64,000 bases of DNA from Arthrobacter humicola (GCF_022803015.1 NZ_JAFKON010000001.1:372001-436000), one strand, 5' to 3'. Shown: positions 1 through 8,146, numbered from the stretch's first letter. Notes: a model not told the origin generated them from the letters alone. Made by a program: numbers and translations.

Positions 1-1378
1 CTCCGGCGCCGCTGCCGAGGAGGCTTCGGGTGAGCGCGGCGCTGTCGGCCATCAGGTCATCCACAGCCTTCTGAAGATGATGGTCCGCCACCGGCGCGCC
101 GTCCAATGCGCCGGCAACGACCGCGCGGCGGACGAGTTCGCGTGCGAACGAGGCGGTGGTTCCTTCGGTGCGGGCGGCGGCGTCTTCAATCGAGCTCGGG
201 CTGAGGGGAATACTGCGGGCATACAGTGTGATCAGCGCAACCCGCTCCGCCCGGGCAGGCATAGGAATTTCCACGGCCAGGTCCACACGGCCGGGACGCT
301 GGGCCAAGGCGCGTTCCAACATGTCCACGCGGTTGGTGGTGAGGACGAACGCCACGTCCGCGTCGCTGGCCAAACCGTCCATGGCGTCCAGCACCTCGAA
401 TAGCAGCGGCTGTGGTCCGTGCCCGAAGCTGCGGTCCTCGGCGATGAGGTCGCAGTCCTCAAGGACGACGATGGAGGGCTGCAGCGCCCTGGCCATGGTG
501 GCGGCTTCTGAGATCCTGGCGAGCGATCCTCCCGAAAGAAGGATTGCTGTGACACCTTCGCTCCGGCTCAACAAATACCGTACCGTGTGGGTCTTGCCCG
601 TCCCCGGCCTGCCGTAGAGCAGGACGCCGCGTTTGAGGTGCTGGCCGTACCTGATCAGAGACTCACGGTGCTCGGCGATACCTAAGGCGTGGTCCGACAC
701 TCTCTCCAGCAGGCCATCCGGCAGGATGACATCCGACGCGGCAAGGACGGGCCGTGCATGGAACGTCACCCCGGCCGCGCTGGGACCATACTCGCCCATC
801 ACCAGGGAAATGACCTGTCCCTTGAGCACGCTGCGGTGCTGCATCCGATTGCGGAACTCCGAGAGGAAGCGTGCGGCCTTATCTGTAGCGCCGGCCAAAA
901 CCTCAAGGGAAGCTGACTGCCGGCCGTACCGGGGGTTGGCGTCCCGCTGCAGCACGGCGATCGGACTGCCTCCATGGCTGAATAGCCAGAGCCCCAGTGC
1001 CACGGCCTGCCGTTGTTCGTCCGGCCCGACAGCCAAGTTGGCGTAGTCCGGCTGGGACAGGGGGAACTGCGGATATAGCTGGGACTGCTGCAGCATGTCG
1101 CTCAGCGAGTGATGGTGGCGTTGGTCGCCGCCGCCGATGCCCACGAGCCGGAACTCAGGATCCTCTGCGGCGAGCTCTTCCATGAGGATGTCTGCGTCCA
1201 CGAATCGGTGCGGCGGAATCTCCTCAACCACTACTGACACTGATTCGGCCCGGACCGCCAAATGCTCGGTGAGCGCAGTCAGCAGCTGGGTACCCGGTTG
1301 CCCCCGACGCTGCCCGGACTGCGCAAGCTCCACGAGCCGCGCGAAATCGTCGATGAACTTCCCCAAAATTTCATCCAT
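1..1378 (-). CDS. AAA-family ATPase (C-terminus beyond window edge)
   Basis: ATP-driven remodelling protein of unknown substrate. About 459 residues are visible and the frame is open to the window edge, so the C-terminus is missing. A Walker A motif (GRPGTGKT) lies near residue 255, a Walker B of the Bcs1-like form VVLEDCDLI near 303, and a sensor-1/arginine-finger stretch (TTNRVDMLERALAQRPGRVD) near 345. That is one AAA module behind about 240 residues of N-terminal sequence I do not recognise. The start is the ATG whose complement is at 1376-1378, with a weak AGGG upstream. It lies 56 bases downstream of the VOC gene on the same strand, so co-transcription is possible. The AAA assignment is firm; the function is unknown. 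Confidence 0.9.
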   Translation of the reverse strand, partial: MDEILGKFIDDFARLVELAQSGQRRGQPGTQLLTALTEHLAVRAESVSVVVEEIPPHRFVDADILMEELAAEDPEFRLVGIGGGDQRHHHSLSDMLQQSQLYPQFPLSQPDYANLAVGPDEQRQAVALGLWLFSHGGSPIAVLQRDANPRYGRQSASLEVLAGATDKAARFLSEFRNRMQHRSVLKGQVISLVMGEYGPSAAGVTFHARPVLAASDVILPDGLLERVSDHALGIAEHRESLIRYGQHLKRGVLLYGRPGTGKTHTVRYLLSRSEGVTAILLSGGSLARISEAATMARALQPSIVVLEDCDLIAEDRSFGHGPQPLLFEVLDAMDGLASDADVAFVLTTNRVDMLERALAQRPGRVDLAVEIPMPARAERVALITLYARSIPLSPSSIEDAAARTEGTTASFARELVRRAVVAGALDGAPVADHHLQKAVDDLMADSAALTRSLLGSGAG

Positions 1379-1434
1379 GGGCTGACCCTACCAGCGCCGC
1401 AAATCGGTGTGGCGCTCATGCTCTCCAGCAAGCG

Positions 1435-2193
1435 TCAGCCGGTAGTTGCGCTGACCGCGATGGTGCCGCCCTGGGGGTCCCTGATCACGGCGCTGCGAAA
1501 TCCCGGCGAGTCCATGGGCGCCATCAAGATGCTGCCACCCAGTGTTAGGGCCTGCCGGGCAATGGCGTCCGCGTCGCGGACGGCGAAATTGACGCTCCAA
1601 TGCGGCGGGACCGCGACGCCGTCCGTGGCTGCCACCACTGCCACTACCCGGCCGGAGCGGAGCCACCGCGAGAAGGGGGCGTCCGGGACGGGTTCGAGTT
1701 CCCAGTCGAACATTGCACCGTAGAACGCCTGGGCCCGCCCGAGATCTGTGGTGTGCAGCGAGCTCATGGCCCAGGAATTCGGCTCATTGGCCAGCTGGGC
1801 GCCGTCGTTCCCTCCTGCTTGCCGCAGGCAGAACGGGATGCCGGTGGCATCGGCGAGCACAGCAATACGGTTATCCGGGCCGGCACCAAACGGCCCCAGG
1901 CGCTTGCCCCCCGCCCGCTCGGCACGAGCCAAGGCTTCCCCGACGTTTACGACACGCACGTGGGTGATCCACCCCGGCGGCGATTGCGGCGGCGCCTGTC
2001 CGATTCCGGCAACCAGCCGACCGCGGAGGCGCGCAGCGTAATAGTCGCCGTCGAAACCGGACGGCATCGGCGTCGGGTCGTCGAAAGTCCACCCGAAGAG
2101 CGGACCGTAGAAGTCCTTGGCCGTCTGGGGGTCGGGCTGCCAGGTGTCGACCCAGCACGGAGCACCGACTGAGGAGGTATCCCGCGCTGTCAT
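1435..2193 (-). CDS. Two-domain VOC (glyoxalase/dioxygenase superfamily) protein
   Basis: A 252-residue protein with two tandem VOC folds, roughly residues 8-125 and 135-250. Each opens with the family pattern of a metal-site beta strand followed by an A-x-x-FYG-x-x-F helix: KDFYGPLFGWTF in the first and QAFYGAMFDWELEP in the second. Such proteins bind small hydrophobic molecules or act as lyases or dioxygenases; the substrate cannot be read from sequence. I chose the ATG at 2193 (MTARDTSS), preceded by GGAGAAAGG, rather than an in-frame upstream ATG near 2388 that would add a basic, non-homologous-looking extension. It is the upstream neighbour of the AAA ATPase. Confidence 0.88.
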   Translation of the reverse strand: MTARDTSSVGAPCWVDTWQPDPQTAKDFYGPLFGWTFDDPTPMPSGFDGDYYAARLRGRLVAGIGQAPPQSPPGWITHVRVVNVGEALARAERAGGKRLGPFGAGPDNRIAVLADATGIPFCLRQAGGNDGAQLANEPNSWAMSSLHTTDLGRAQAFYGAMFDWELEPVPDAPFSRWLRSGRVVAVVAATDGVAVPPHWSVNFAVRDADAIARQALTLGGSILMAPMDSPGFRSAVIRDPQGGTIAVSATTG

Positions 2194-2447
2194 TGAAACC
2201 CTTTCTCCGGGGCCCATTATTCCGCGAACATTGTTTCCCAGGACCGCGGAGTGGATCAAGACCCATCTGCGATTCCGGCGAGGCAAACTGCCGAACCTCC
2301 ATGACCGAGCGGAAAACACCGTCGCTCGGGAAACCTGGCACCTGTGCGGTAGGCTCGCCAACATATTTCTGGCCAATTGGGGAACCATGAATAGAGGAAT
2401 GAAAACTCGCCAGGCTGAACGATCCGAATGACTTCTGCTACCGAACG

Positions 2448-2585
2448 ATGGGACCGTGGAACAGCACCCGGTCCTCGGACGAGGAAGTCCGGAGCATGAT
2501 GTCCGTTGAGCGAATGGTGAGGGCCGGCAAGACCGTTCAGGAGATCCAGCGCTACTACCCGGAATACGCCCCGTCCACGAAATGA
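2448..2585 (+). CDS. Possible small hypothetical protein or gene remnant
   Basis: A 45-codon frame beginning MGPWNSTRSSDEEVRSM and ending in a helical, charged stretch (KTVQEIQRYYPEY). Its amino-acid composition looks more protein-like than its surroundings. The same frame stays open upstream to a stop at 2400-2402, and a CTG at 2415 would add LNDPNDFCYRT, so the true start is unclear and there is no convincing ribosome binding site. It may be the tail of a decayed gene. I do not recognise a family. Support is weak. Confidence 0.3.
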   Translation: MGPWNSTRSSDEEVRSMMSVERMVRAGKTVQEIQRYYPEYAPSTK

Positions 2586-2996
2586 CGGCCAGCGCACCGG
2601 CCGGTTGACCTCATCCGCATCCCACATCTTTCCGGACGGTGGTCCTTACAAACACCGGGGCCTGGAGACGGTGAGCCGGACCACGGGATATCGGCCGGAA
2701 TAACAGCATATCAATTGTTACTCGCTTTTCCTTTTGCAAGGCAAATGCAATTGCTATTCTGAATTTGGTCAGGCAGAGGCTGCAATCTTCGTTGCGGGAG
2801 TTCCTATCTCATGGCCACCAGAGTCGTTGTCCCCGGCAGTGCCGTAGTCCAGTTCACGGCGTTGGCCTTTAGATCGGGCACGACTTCCGGCTGGCCTGCT
2901 TCCTTGCGCGCCCCCGCTGTGGTGTCTGAGCTGATCGGGGCGCGATTACGCGGCCGGCACGCGGGACCAGAGCCTGAACCCGGGCTTCCCTAGACC

Positions 2997-3047
2997 AGCG
3001 CGGATGCGGCCCTGTGAAAACCAATCGGGGGTGGCCGCATCCGCGCT
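2997..3047 (-). terminator. 15-bp perfect inverted repeat, probable terminator
   Basis: Arms AGCGCGGATGCGGCC and GGCCGCATCCGCGCT are perfectly complementary around a 21-base loop. The element sits 65 bases past the stop of the DinB-like gene, so it most likely ends the minus-strand mycothiol-linked transcript. There is no clear T-run, which is common in high-GC actinobacteria. Confidence 0.55.
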
Positions 3048-3112
3048 CACCAGCACCCATTGTTCAATGCCGCTCTTTTGGTTCAGAACATTGACCCGGG
3101 AGGCCGGTGCCG

Positions 3113-3613
3113 TCAGGTGCGCGCAGCGAGGATCTGCTCGCGCAGAATGTCCGCGTGGCCGCAGTGCTGGGCGAGTTCCCTGAGCATGTGCAGGTAGACC
3201 CACCGCAGCGGCAGCGGGCCGCGCCGGTTGCCTCGGACAAGGTCGTCAAGGCCGAGCGAAGCGGCCCGACGCCGTGAGTCCCCGCAGGCCTGGAGGTAGG
3301 CGGCCTGGAGGTCCGCGATGGTGTCGTCATCCGCCAGGATGAACGATTCGTCGGGGGTGGCCGGAATGCCGATCTCCGCCCGGGGCCGGCACGTGATGGC
3401 CTCGTCAAACCAGACCTTCTCCACGAAGGCGGCGTGCTTCACCAGCCCGAGGAGGGTGGTCCGCGACGGCACCAGCGAGGCCCGGGCCTCTTCTTCGGTG
3501 AGCCCGTCCAGGCAGGCGTGCAGGTCCGCGCGATGCTCATCGAGGAATGCATCGAACTGGGTACGCAGGTCCGCGGCCAGTGTTGCCGGATCCATGCTGG
3601 TGCGAGAGCTCAT
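3113..3613 (-). CDS. DinB/DUF664-family protein, putative thiol-dependent enzyme
   Basis: A 166-residue four-helix-bundle protein of the DinB_2/DUF664 group. The three metal-ligand histidines expected of the family are present: one in LVKHAAFVEKVWFDE and two in the C-terminal REL-x-QHCGHADILRE motif. The superfamily includes mycothiol- and bacillithiol-dependent transferases and isomerases. Being last in a run of mycothiol genes makes a thiol-dependent role plausible, but that is inference. The start is the ATG at 3613 (MSSRTSMDP) with AGGA upstream; a longer in-frame extension to 4009 lies antisense within the MBL gene and is not credible. It follows the MBL gene by 67 bases. Confidence 0.85.
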   Translation of the reverse strand: MSSRTSMDPATLAADLRTQFDAFLDEHRADLHACLDGLTEEEARASLVPSRTTLLGLVKHAAFVEKVWFDEAITCRPRAEIGIPATPDESFILADDDTIADLQAAYLQACGDSRRRAASLGLDDLVRGNRRGPLPLRWVYLHMLRELAQHCGHADILREQILAART

Positions 3614-3680
3614 GGCCCCACATCCTATGGCTGAAAGGCCCGGTCCGGAAGCGGTGGGCCGGGCCTTTCCGCGGACGCGG

Positions 3681-4343
3681 TCAGTGGCCGCGGGCGATCC
3701 ATTCCTCAAGGTGCGGTGCTTCGGCGCCGATCGTTGTGGGATCCCCGTGGCCGGTCCGGACCGTCGTGTCGGCCGGGAGCGGCAGGAGCCGGGTCCGGAT
3801 GGACTCGATGATGGTCGGGAAGTCGCTGAAGGAACGGCCCGTCGCCCCGGGGCCACCCTGGAACAGCGTGTCCCCGCTGAACACTGTTTTTTCGCTGAGC
3901 ACGGTGCCTTCGCTTTCGAGAAGGAAGCACACGGACCCGGGCGAGTGGCCGGGGGTGTGCAGTGCCACGAGCCTTGCCCCTGCGACGTCGAATGTGTCGC
4001 CGTCGGCAATGGCGTGGTCCGGCTCGGTGCCGGGGAACACCCGCTCCCACAGCATCCAGTCGGCCCGGTGCAGGTACACGGGCGCGTTCACGAGCATCCG
4101 GAGGGCTCCGACTGCGCCGATGTGGTCATCGTGGCCGTGCGTGAGCAGGATTGCCGTGACCTTCCTGCCCGAGACGGCCGCGGCCACGGCAGCGGGATCG
4201 TGGGCCGGATCGATGATGACGCATTCGGCGTCGTCCCCGAGGATCCAGACGTTGTTCTCAACATCCCAGGTGCCCCCATCGAGGGAAAACGTCCCGGAGG
4301 TCACCAGCCGGTCGATCCGGATGCTTACAGGGCCGGCGTTCAC
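3681..4343 (-). CDS. MBL-fold metallo-hydrolase, candidate S-formylmycothiol hydrolase
   Basis: A 220-residue metallo-beta-lactamase-fold hydrolase of the glyoxalase II type. The binuclear metal motif THGHDDH is near residue 69, with the further ligands HTPGHSPGS near 130 and FSGDTLF near 158, and a final histidine in RTGHGDPTT. Its first four bases overlap the end of the mycothiol-dependent formaldehyde dehydrogenase gene, a strong sign of coupled translation. In actinobacteria this gene pair is standard, and the hydrolase is thought to release formate from S-formylmycothiol; that role is inferred from linkage. It acts in the cytoplasm. Confidence 0.92.
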   Translation of the reverse strand: MNAGPVSIRIDRLVTSGTFSLDGGTWDVENNVWILGDDAECVIIDPAHDPAAVAAAVSGRKVTAILLTHGHDDHIGAVGALRMLVNAPVYLHRADWMLWERVFPGTEPDHAIADGDTFDVAGARLVALHTPGHSPGSVCFLLESEGTVLSEKTVFSGDTLFQGGPGATGRSFSDFPTIIESIRTRLLPLPADTTVRTGHGDPTTIGAEAPHLEEWIARGH

Positions 4344-5425
4344 AGTTCCACCACCGAGCGCAGCACAGCGCCGGCGTGCATCTTCGTGAAGGCTTCCTCG
4401 ATCTGGTCGATCGTGATCCGCTCCGTCACGAAGGCGTCCAGGTCCAGCTTGCCCTGCCGGTAGAGGCTGATGAGCGTGGGGAAGTCACGCGAAGGCAGGC
4501 AGTCGCCGTACCAGGAGGACTTCAGCGAGCCGCCGCGGCCGAACACATCCAGCAGCGGCAGTTCCAGGGTCATCTCCGGGCTCGGCACACCCACCAGGAC
4601 CACCGTGCCGGCGAGGTCCCGGGCGTAGAAGGCCTGCTTGTATGTTTCCGGGCGGCCGACGGCGTCGATCACCACATCGGCGCCGAAACCGCCGGTCAGT
4701 TCGCGGATCGCTTCGACGGGGTCGACGGCGGAGGAGTCCACCGTGTGGGTGGCGCCGAGCTCCGTGGCGCGCTGGAGCTTTTTGGCGTCGATGTCGACGG
4801 CGATCACGGTGGTGGCGCCGGCGAGCGCTGCGCCGGCGACGGCCGCCGTGCCGACTCCGCCGCAGCCGATCACGGCGACCGAATCGCCGCGTTGGACGTT
4901 TCCGGTGTTGATCGCCGCGCCGATGCCTGCCATGACGCCGCAGCCGAGCAGGCCGACGGCGGCGGGATCGGCGTCGTCGTCCACCTTGGTGCACTGGCCT
5001 GCCGCTACGAGGGTCTTTTCGGCGAAGGCGCCGATGCCCAGCGCGGCCGTCAGCTCGGTGCCGTCCTCAAGCGTCATTTTCTGGGTGGCGTTGTGGGTAT
5101 TGAAGCAGTACTGCGGCTGGCCCCGGCGGCAGGCGCGGCACTCGCCGCAGACGGCCCGCCAGTTCAGCACCACGCGGTCCCCGGGGGCGACCTCGGTGAC
5201 ATCCGGTCCCACGGCACTGACAACGCCGGTGGCCTCGTGGCCGAGCAGGAAGGGGAAGTCGTCGTTGATGGCACCCTGCTTGTAGTGCAGATCGGTGTGG
5301 CAGACACCGCAGGTGAGGATGTCCACGAGGGCCTCGCCGGGGCCCGGGTCCGGCACCAGGATCGTCTCCAGGGTGACGTCGGCATTTTTGGAACGGACTA
5401 CTGCGGCTTTGACTTTATGGACCAT
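4340..5425 (-). CDS. mscR: S-(hydroxymethyl)mycothiol dehydrogenase (mycothiol-dependent formaldehyde dehydrogenase)
   Basis: A 361-residue zinc-dependent medium-chain alcohol dehydrogenase. It oxidises the formaldehyde-mycothiol adduct to S-formylmycothiol with NAD; family members also reduce S-nitrosomycothiol. Catalytic-zinc residues are in [10 protein letters not shown] near residue 40 and GHEATG near 64. The structural-zinc cluster [15 protein letters not shown] is near 94-108, and the NAD-binding GCGGVG near 190. I chose the ATG at 5425 (MVHKVKAAV), preceded by AGGAG at a good distance, over a 20-residue upstream extension. It forms one transcription unit with the MBL hydrolase, probably behind mrx1. 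Confidence 0.95.
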   Translation of the reverse strand: MVHKVKAAVVRSKNADVTLETILVPDPGPGEALVDILTCGVCHTDLHYKQGAINDDFPFLLGHEATGVVSAVGPDVTEVAPGDRVVLNWRAVCGECRACRRGQPQYCFNTHNATQKMTLEDGTELTAALGIGAFAEKTLVAAGQCTKVDDDADPAAVGLLGCGVMAGIGAAINTGNVQRGDSVAVIGCGGVGTAAVAGAALAGATTVIAVDIDAKKLQRATELGATHTVDSSAVDPVEAIRELTGGFGADVVIDAVGRPETYKQAFYARDLAGTVVLVGVPSPEMTLELPLLDVFGRGGSLKSSWYGDCLPSRDFPTLISLYRQGKLDLDAFVTERITIDQIEEAFTKMHAGAVLRSVVEL

Positions 5426-5492
5426 GAAACAAGCTCCTCTGTTCTGGAACGCGGATTGCTGGCACGACTTACTGGTTACTGGCACAACGGGC

Positions 5493-5523
5493 GGCGGCGC
5501 GGCCCTTGGGAGGCCGCGCCGTC
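5493..5523 (-). terminator. GC-rich hairpin between mrx1 and mscR
   Basis: Arms GGCGGCGCGGCC and GGCCGCGCCGTC pair at 11 of 12 positions (one mismatch) around a 7-base loop, 35 bases past the mrx1 stop. There is no T-run. It may end or attenuate the mrx1 transcript, which would make mscR expression partly independent. Confidence 0.45.
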
Positions 5524-5557
5524 GTGGTTTGGTGGTGTCCTTGGATGCAGGAAGGGC

Positions 5558-5815
5558 CTAGGCGGCGAGGCGGCTCTTGACCTCAGCTGCGGAGGGGTTG
5601 GTGGCGGCGGTGCCGTCCGGGAACAGCACGGTGGGGACGGTGCGGTTGCCTCCGTTGAGCTGCTCGACGAGATCGGCCGTGCCTTCGACTTCCTCGATGT
5701 TGATCTCGGTGTACCCGATGCCCTGTGCGTCCAGCTGCTTCTTCAGCCGGTTGCAGTAGCCGCACCACGTGGTCGAAAACATGGTGATGGTGCCGGATTC
5801 CGGGGTGAAGTCCAC
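5558..5815 (-). CDS. mrx1: Mycoredoxin (glutaredoxin-like)
   Basis: An 85-residue glutaredoxin-fold protein that reduces mixed disulfides between proteins and mycothiol. The redox motif WCGYC is near residue 17. The signatures GGNRTVPTV and GT-x-x-TNPSAAEVK, which separate mycoredoxin-1 from ordinary glutaredoxins, are both present. Length matches known Mrx1 proteins (about 80-85 residues). The start is GTG at 5815 (VDFTPESG), chosen because GAGGAG lies eight bases upstream; the ORF can be extended to 5890 but without support. It shares an orientation with the mycothiol formaldehyde genes downstream, linking thiol repair with aldehyde detoxification. Confidence 0.93.
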   Translation of the reverse strand: MDFTPESGTITMFSTTWCGYCNRLKKQLDAQGIGYTEINIEEVEGTADLVEQLNGGNRTVPTVLFPDGTAATNPSAAEVKSRLAA

Positions 5816-5964
5816 GAAGTTCTCCTCAAGTAAGTGGTGGGGCCGGCGTATCGGGCCGGCCCCACTGAAGTCGTACGTCACTGTCATCAACCGTACCCCG
5901 CAGCCCGCTATTCCCGCAGAGAAGGCTGCCCCCTACTCCGTCGGACGCGAATTCGCGGTAAAGA

Positions 5965-5998
5965 TGCGAAGTCGCCGGAAAGTTCCGGCGAGTTCGCA
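5965..5998. repeat. 34-base near-perfect palindrome in the mrx1/SRAP divergent region
   Basis: Two 16-base arms (TGCGAAGTCGCCGGAA on the left) pair with a single mismatch around a 2-base spacer. It lies between divergent mrx1 (start 5815) and the SRAP gene (start 6100). It could be a cruciform, a bidirectional regulatory site or a dispersed repeat; only one copy is seen in this window. Confidence 0.6.
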
Positions 5999-6099
5999 CG
6001 TTGCCGGCGACCTCGGCGGGCTCAAAATGGTCTTCCCGCAGGGTGCGCGACGGCGGCTGGGCGGATGACATGGGATGGGTGCGGTGGCATGCTGGTGCC

Positions 6100-6846
6100 A
6101 TGTGTGGACGCTACGTGATGGCCCGGGCCGTCGGAGACCTGCTGGCCGAATTCGATGCCGGGCTGGAGGATGAGATCGCGATTCCGCCGTCGTGGAACGT
6201 GGCCCCGACGGCGGATGTGCCGATCCTGCTCGAACGGCTGGTGGAGGGAGAACCGGTCCGCCAACTGCACATTGCGCGGTGGGGCCTGGTGCCGTCCTGG
6301 GCCAAGGACCCGGGCATCGGGTCGAAGATGATCAATGCCCGCAGCGAGACCGTGCTGGAGAAGCCCGCCTTCCGGAAAGCGACCCGCGCCCGTCGCTGCG
6401 CCGTCCCGGCTGACGGCTACTACGAGTGGAAGGGTGAGGGCCGCACCAAGCAGCCCTACTACGTCCATCCCAAGGACGGGCGCCCCATTGTCTTCGCGGG
6501 ACTCTATGAATGGTGGCGGGACCCGTCCAAGGAAGAGGGCGACCCGGAGCGCTGGATGCTCTCGACCTCGATCATGACCACCGACTCGCCGCCGGAGGGC
6601 TACGCCGGGGGAATGCTGGCCGAGCTGACCGCGCTGCATGACAGGGTTCCGCTGCCCATGAACCGCGAGACCATGCAGACGTGGCTGGACCCGCAGGCCG
6701 ATGACGCGGCCGGGCTCGTGGATCTGGTCCGGGCCGGGGCGCACGACGTCGCGGAAGGCTGGACGATCGACGCCGTCGGAACCGCCGTCGGGAACGTCAG
6801 GAATGACTCACCGGAACTCATCCAGCCGGTGGGGAGCCTGTTCTAG
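6100..6846 (+). CDS. SRAP (SOS response-associated peptidase, YedK/HMCES family)
   Basis: A 248-residue protein that shields abasic sites in single-stranded DNA by forming a covalent thiazolidine link through its N-terminal cysteine. The start is fixed by the family: Met is removed to expose Cys2 in MCGRYVMAR, encoded at 6100. Other family landmarks are WNVAPT near residue 30, a conserved asparagine in MINARSET near 73, and the PADGYYEWK motif near 105 that carries the catalytic glutamate. A far upstream ATG near 6001 would bury the required cysteine and is rejected. It is a monocistronic gene, divergent from mrx1. Confidence 0.94.
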   Translation: MCGRYVMARAVGDLLAEFDAGLEDEIAIPPSWNVAPTADVPILLERLVEGEPVRQLHIARWGLVPSWAKDPGIGSKMINARSETVLEKPAFRKATRARRCAVPADGYYEWKGEGRTKQPYYVHPKDGRPIVFAGLYEWWRDPSKEEGDPERWMLSTSIMTTDSPPEGYAGGMLAELTALHDRVPLPMNRETMQTWLDPQADDAAGLVDLVRAGAHDVAEGWTIDAVGTAVGNVRNDSPELIQPVGSLF

Positions 6847-6913
6847 CGGGTACGCCGCCCTGTCAAGGTGCCCGGCGGCTGCCGAGGCACGGGGCGGTAC
6901 TGGTCACCTGAGG

Positions 6914-7335
6914 TCAGAGCGTTACTTTGCCGTCGCCGTCGACCGACCAGTCGGGGTTGAAGGCGACCTCCCAGCGGTAGCCGTCGGGTCGGCGAAGTAG
7001 CCGGTGTAGCCGCCCCAGGGCTGGGTCTTCGGTGCCGCAACGATGCGGGCTCCCGCGGTCCCGGCTTCGGCCATCACCCGGTCGACGTCCGCCGTGCCGG
7101 CCAGGTTGTGGCTGAGCGTGATGCAGGCAATGCCGGCAGGGGGATCGGTGGCCGCCTCGGACTGCATTTGACCCGCGTCCCAGAGCGAGAGGATGAGGCC
7201 GTGGTTGACCTGGATGAAGAGCACTTCCCCGGGGACTTCCCGGTGGACCGGCCATCCGAGGCCATCGACGTAGAAGCGGCGTGAGGCGTCAACACTGCGG
7301 ACACCTAGCGATATGAAGTCGACTCGTGGCTGCAT
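6914..7335 (-). pseudogene. VOC-family protein gene interrupted by a one-base frameshift
   Basis: The gene starts MQPRVDFISLGVRSV and reads as a normal VOC protein up to GGYTGYFADP. It then changes frame near 6986-6987, where one base is missing from a codon that should read CCN before GACGGCTAC. Restoring one base gives the typical family ending (a DGYRWEVAFNPDW stretch, then SVDGDGKVTL) and the stop at 6914. Without it the frame continues into unrelated residues. The intact product would be about 140 residues. It is a recent inactivation or a sequencing error. It starts 14 bases from the divergent chorismate mutase gene. Confidence 0.85.
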
Positions 7336-7349
7336 CTTTCGATACTGTC

Positions 7350-7676
7350 ATGCACATGCCCACAAATCACGCAGACGACAAGGCCGCCCAGGCCGACCGC
7401 GAACAGCTCGCCGCCGTGCGGGTGGCTGTTGACGAGGTGGACGAGCAGATCGTGTCCTTGATCGGGCGCCGGGAACGGCTGATCCGGATCGCCGGGACCC
7501 TCAAGGCGGACAGCGCCGAGGTCCGTGCGCCCGGGCGTGTGGAGCGGGTCATCGAACACGTCCGCGCCACAGCGGAAAAGAAGGACATCGACGTCGAGCT
7601 TGTCGAGAAGACCTACCGGGCGATGATCGATGCCTTCATCACGCTCGAGCTGGAAGTGTACAAGTCCAGCTCCTAG
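7350..7676 (+). CDS. Chorismate mutase (AroQ class)
   Basis: A 108-residue all-helical AroQ-type enzyme converting chorismate to prephenate, the branch point to phenylalanine and tyrosine. Helix 1 carries the family pattern VDEVDEQIVSLIGRRERLIR, with the active-site arginines. The C-terminal helix (EKTYRAMIDAFITLEL) is also typical. There is no fused prephenate dehydratase or dehydrogenase domain and no secretion signal. ATG at 7350 and ATG at 7356 are both possible starts and neither has a good ribosome binding site; I list the longer. It diverges from the broken VOC gene and converges on the next gene. Confidence 0.88.
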   Translation: MHMPTNHADDKAAQADREQLAAVRVAVDEVDEQIVSLIGRRERLIRIAGTLKADSAEVRAPGRVERVIEHVRATAEKKDIDVELVEKTYRAMIDAFITLELEVYKSSS

Positions 7677-7683
7677 AAGGTGC

Positions 7684-8070
7684 CTAGAGGGCTTCTTCGA
7701 CAGGCACGTTGGCCTGGTAGTCCCGGCCGTCACAATCGCTGAAGGCCGTCATGAGATGGCCCTTGGGCAGGCCAAGCACAGTCGCGATGGGGAAGTTTCC
7801 CGTGATGGTGTTTCCTGAGTGTTCCACGCCTTTGAGGTCGAAGTTCTCTTCCGTGCCGTCATGGTTGAAGTAGTAGAAGGACACGGCCTCGCCGTTCATG
7901 AACTCAATGCCCAGTCTGCGCTGATGGGAGTAGTCCGGCCCGGCTGCCAGCAGGCCCACCACGTAGGCGCCTTGCCCCGGGATATTTCCGTCTATATCGA
8001 AGGTCGCCACCAAGGTTGAATTCTTGGCGGCGATCTTTACGTGCTTCAGGAGTGCGATATGGGAGCTCAT
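7684..8070 (-). CDS. Hypothetical protein, beta-rich, 128 residues
   Basis: I do not recognise a family. The product is 128 residues, soluble, without signal peptide or membrane segments. It has an alternation of short beta-like strands (STLVATFDIDGNI, AYVVGLLAAGPD, EAVSFYYFNHDG) suggesting a small beta sandwich or barrel. The start is ATG at 8070 with AGGA upstream. It ends 8 bases from the convergent chorismate mutase gene. Its promoter region is shared with the divergent SOS-controlled dnaE2 unit: the LexA box lies 77 bases upstream of its start, so DNA-damage control of this gene is possible but unproven. Confidence 0.75.
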   Translation of the reverse strand: MSSHIALLKHVKIAAKNSTLVATFDIDGNIPGQGAYVVGLLAAGPDYSHQRRLGIEFMNGEAVSFYYFNHDGTEENFDLKGVEHSGNTITGNFPIATVLGLPKGHLMTAFSDCDGRDYQANVPVEEAL

Positions 8071-8146
8071 GGCTCAATCCTGCTACCTGTGCAATCGTCC
8101 GTCCACCCCCGATCTGGGTTTTGTCGGCTCCGCGACGTAGACTGTA

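Larger units (their letters stand above)
2194..3112. other. 919-base region with little or no recognisable coding
   Basis: This gap lies between the VOC start and the end of the DinB-like gene. GC is clearly lower than in the flanks around 2690-2770, which contains AT-rich runs. Only short ORFs are present: a 45-codon candidate at 2448-2585, and a 60-codon frame from an ATG at 2811 that overlaps nothing recognisable and was not accepted. A 15-bp perfect inverted repeat at 2997-3047 is annotated separately. The region could be a decayed gene or an old integration point; no integrase, transposase or tRNA is visible. Confidence 0.6.

Noticed and set aside
2811..2993. 60-codon ORF MATRVVVPGSAVVQF
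   Set aside because: There is a weak GGGAG upstream, but no family resemblance, and it runs up to a terminator-like repeat. Chance cannot be excluded.
4376..5833. 485-codon plus-strand frame
   Set aside because: Antisense to mscR and mrx1, both of which have clear catalytic motifs.
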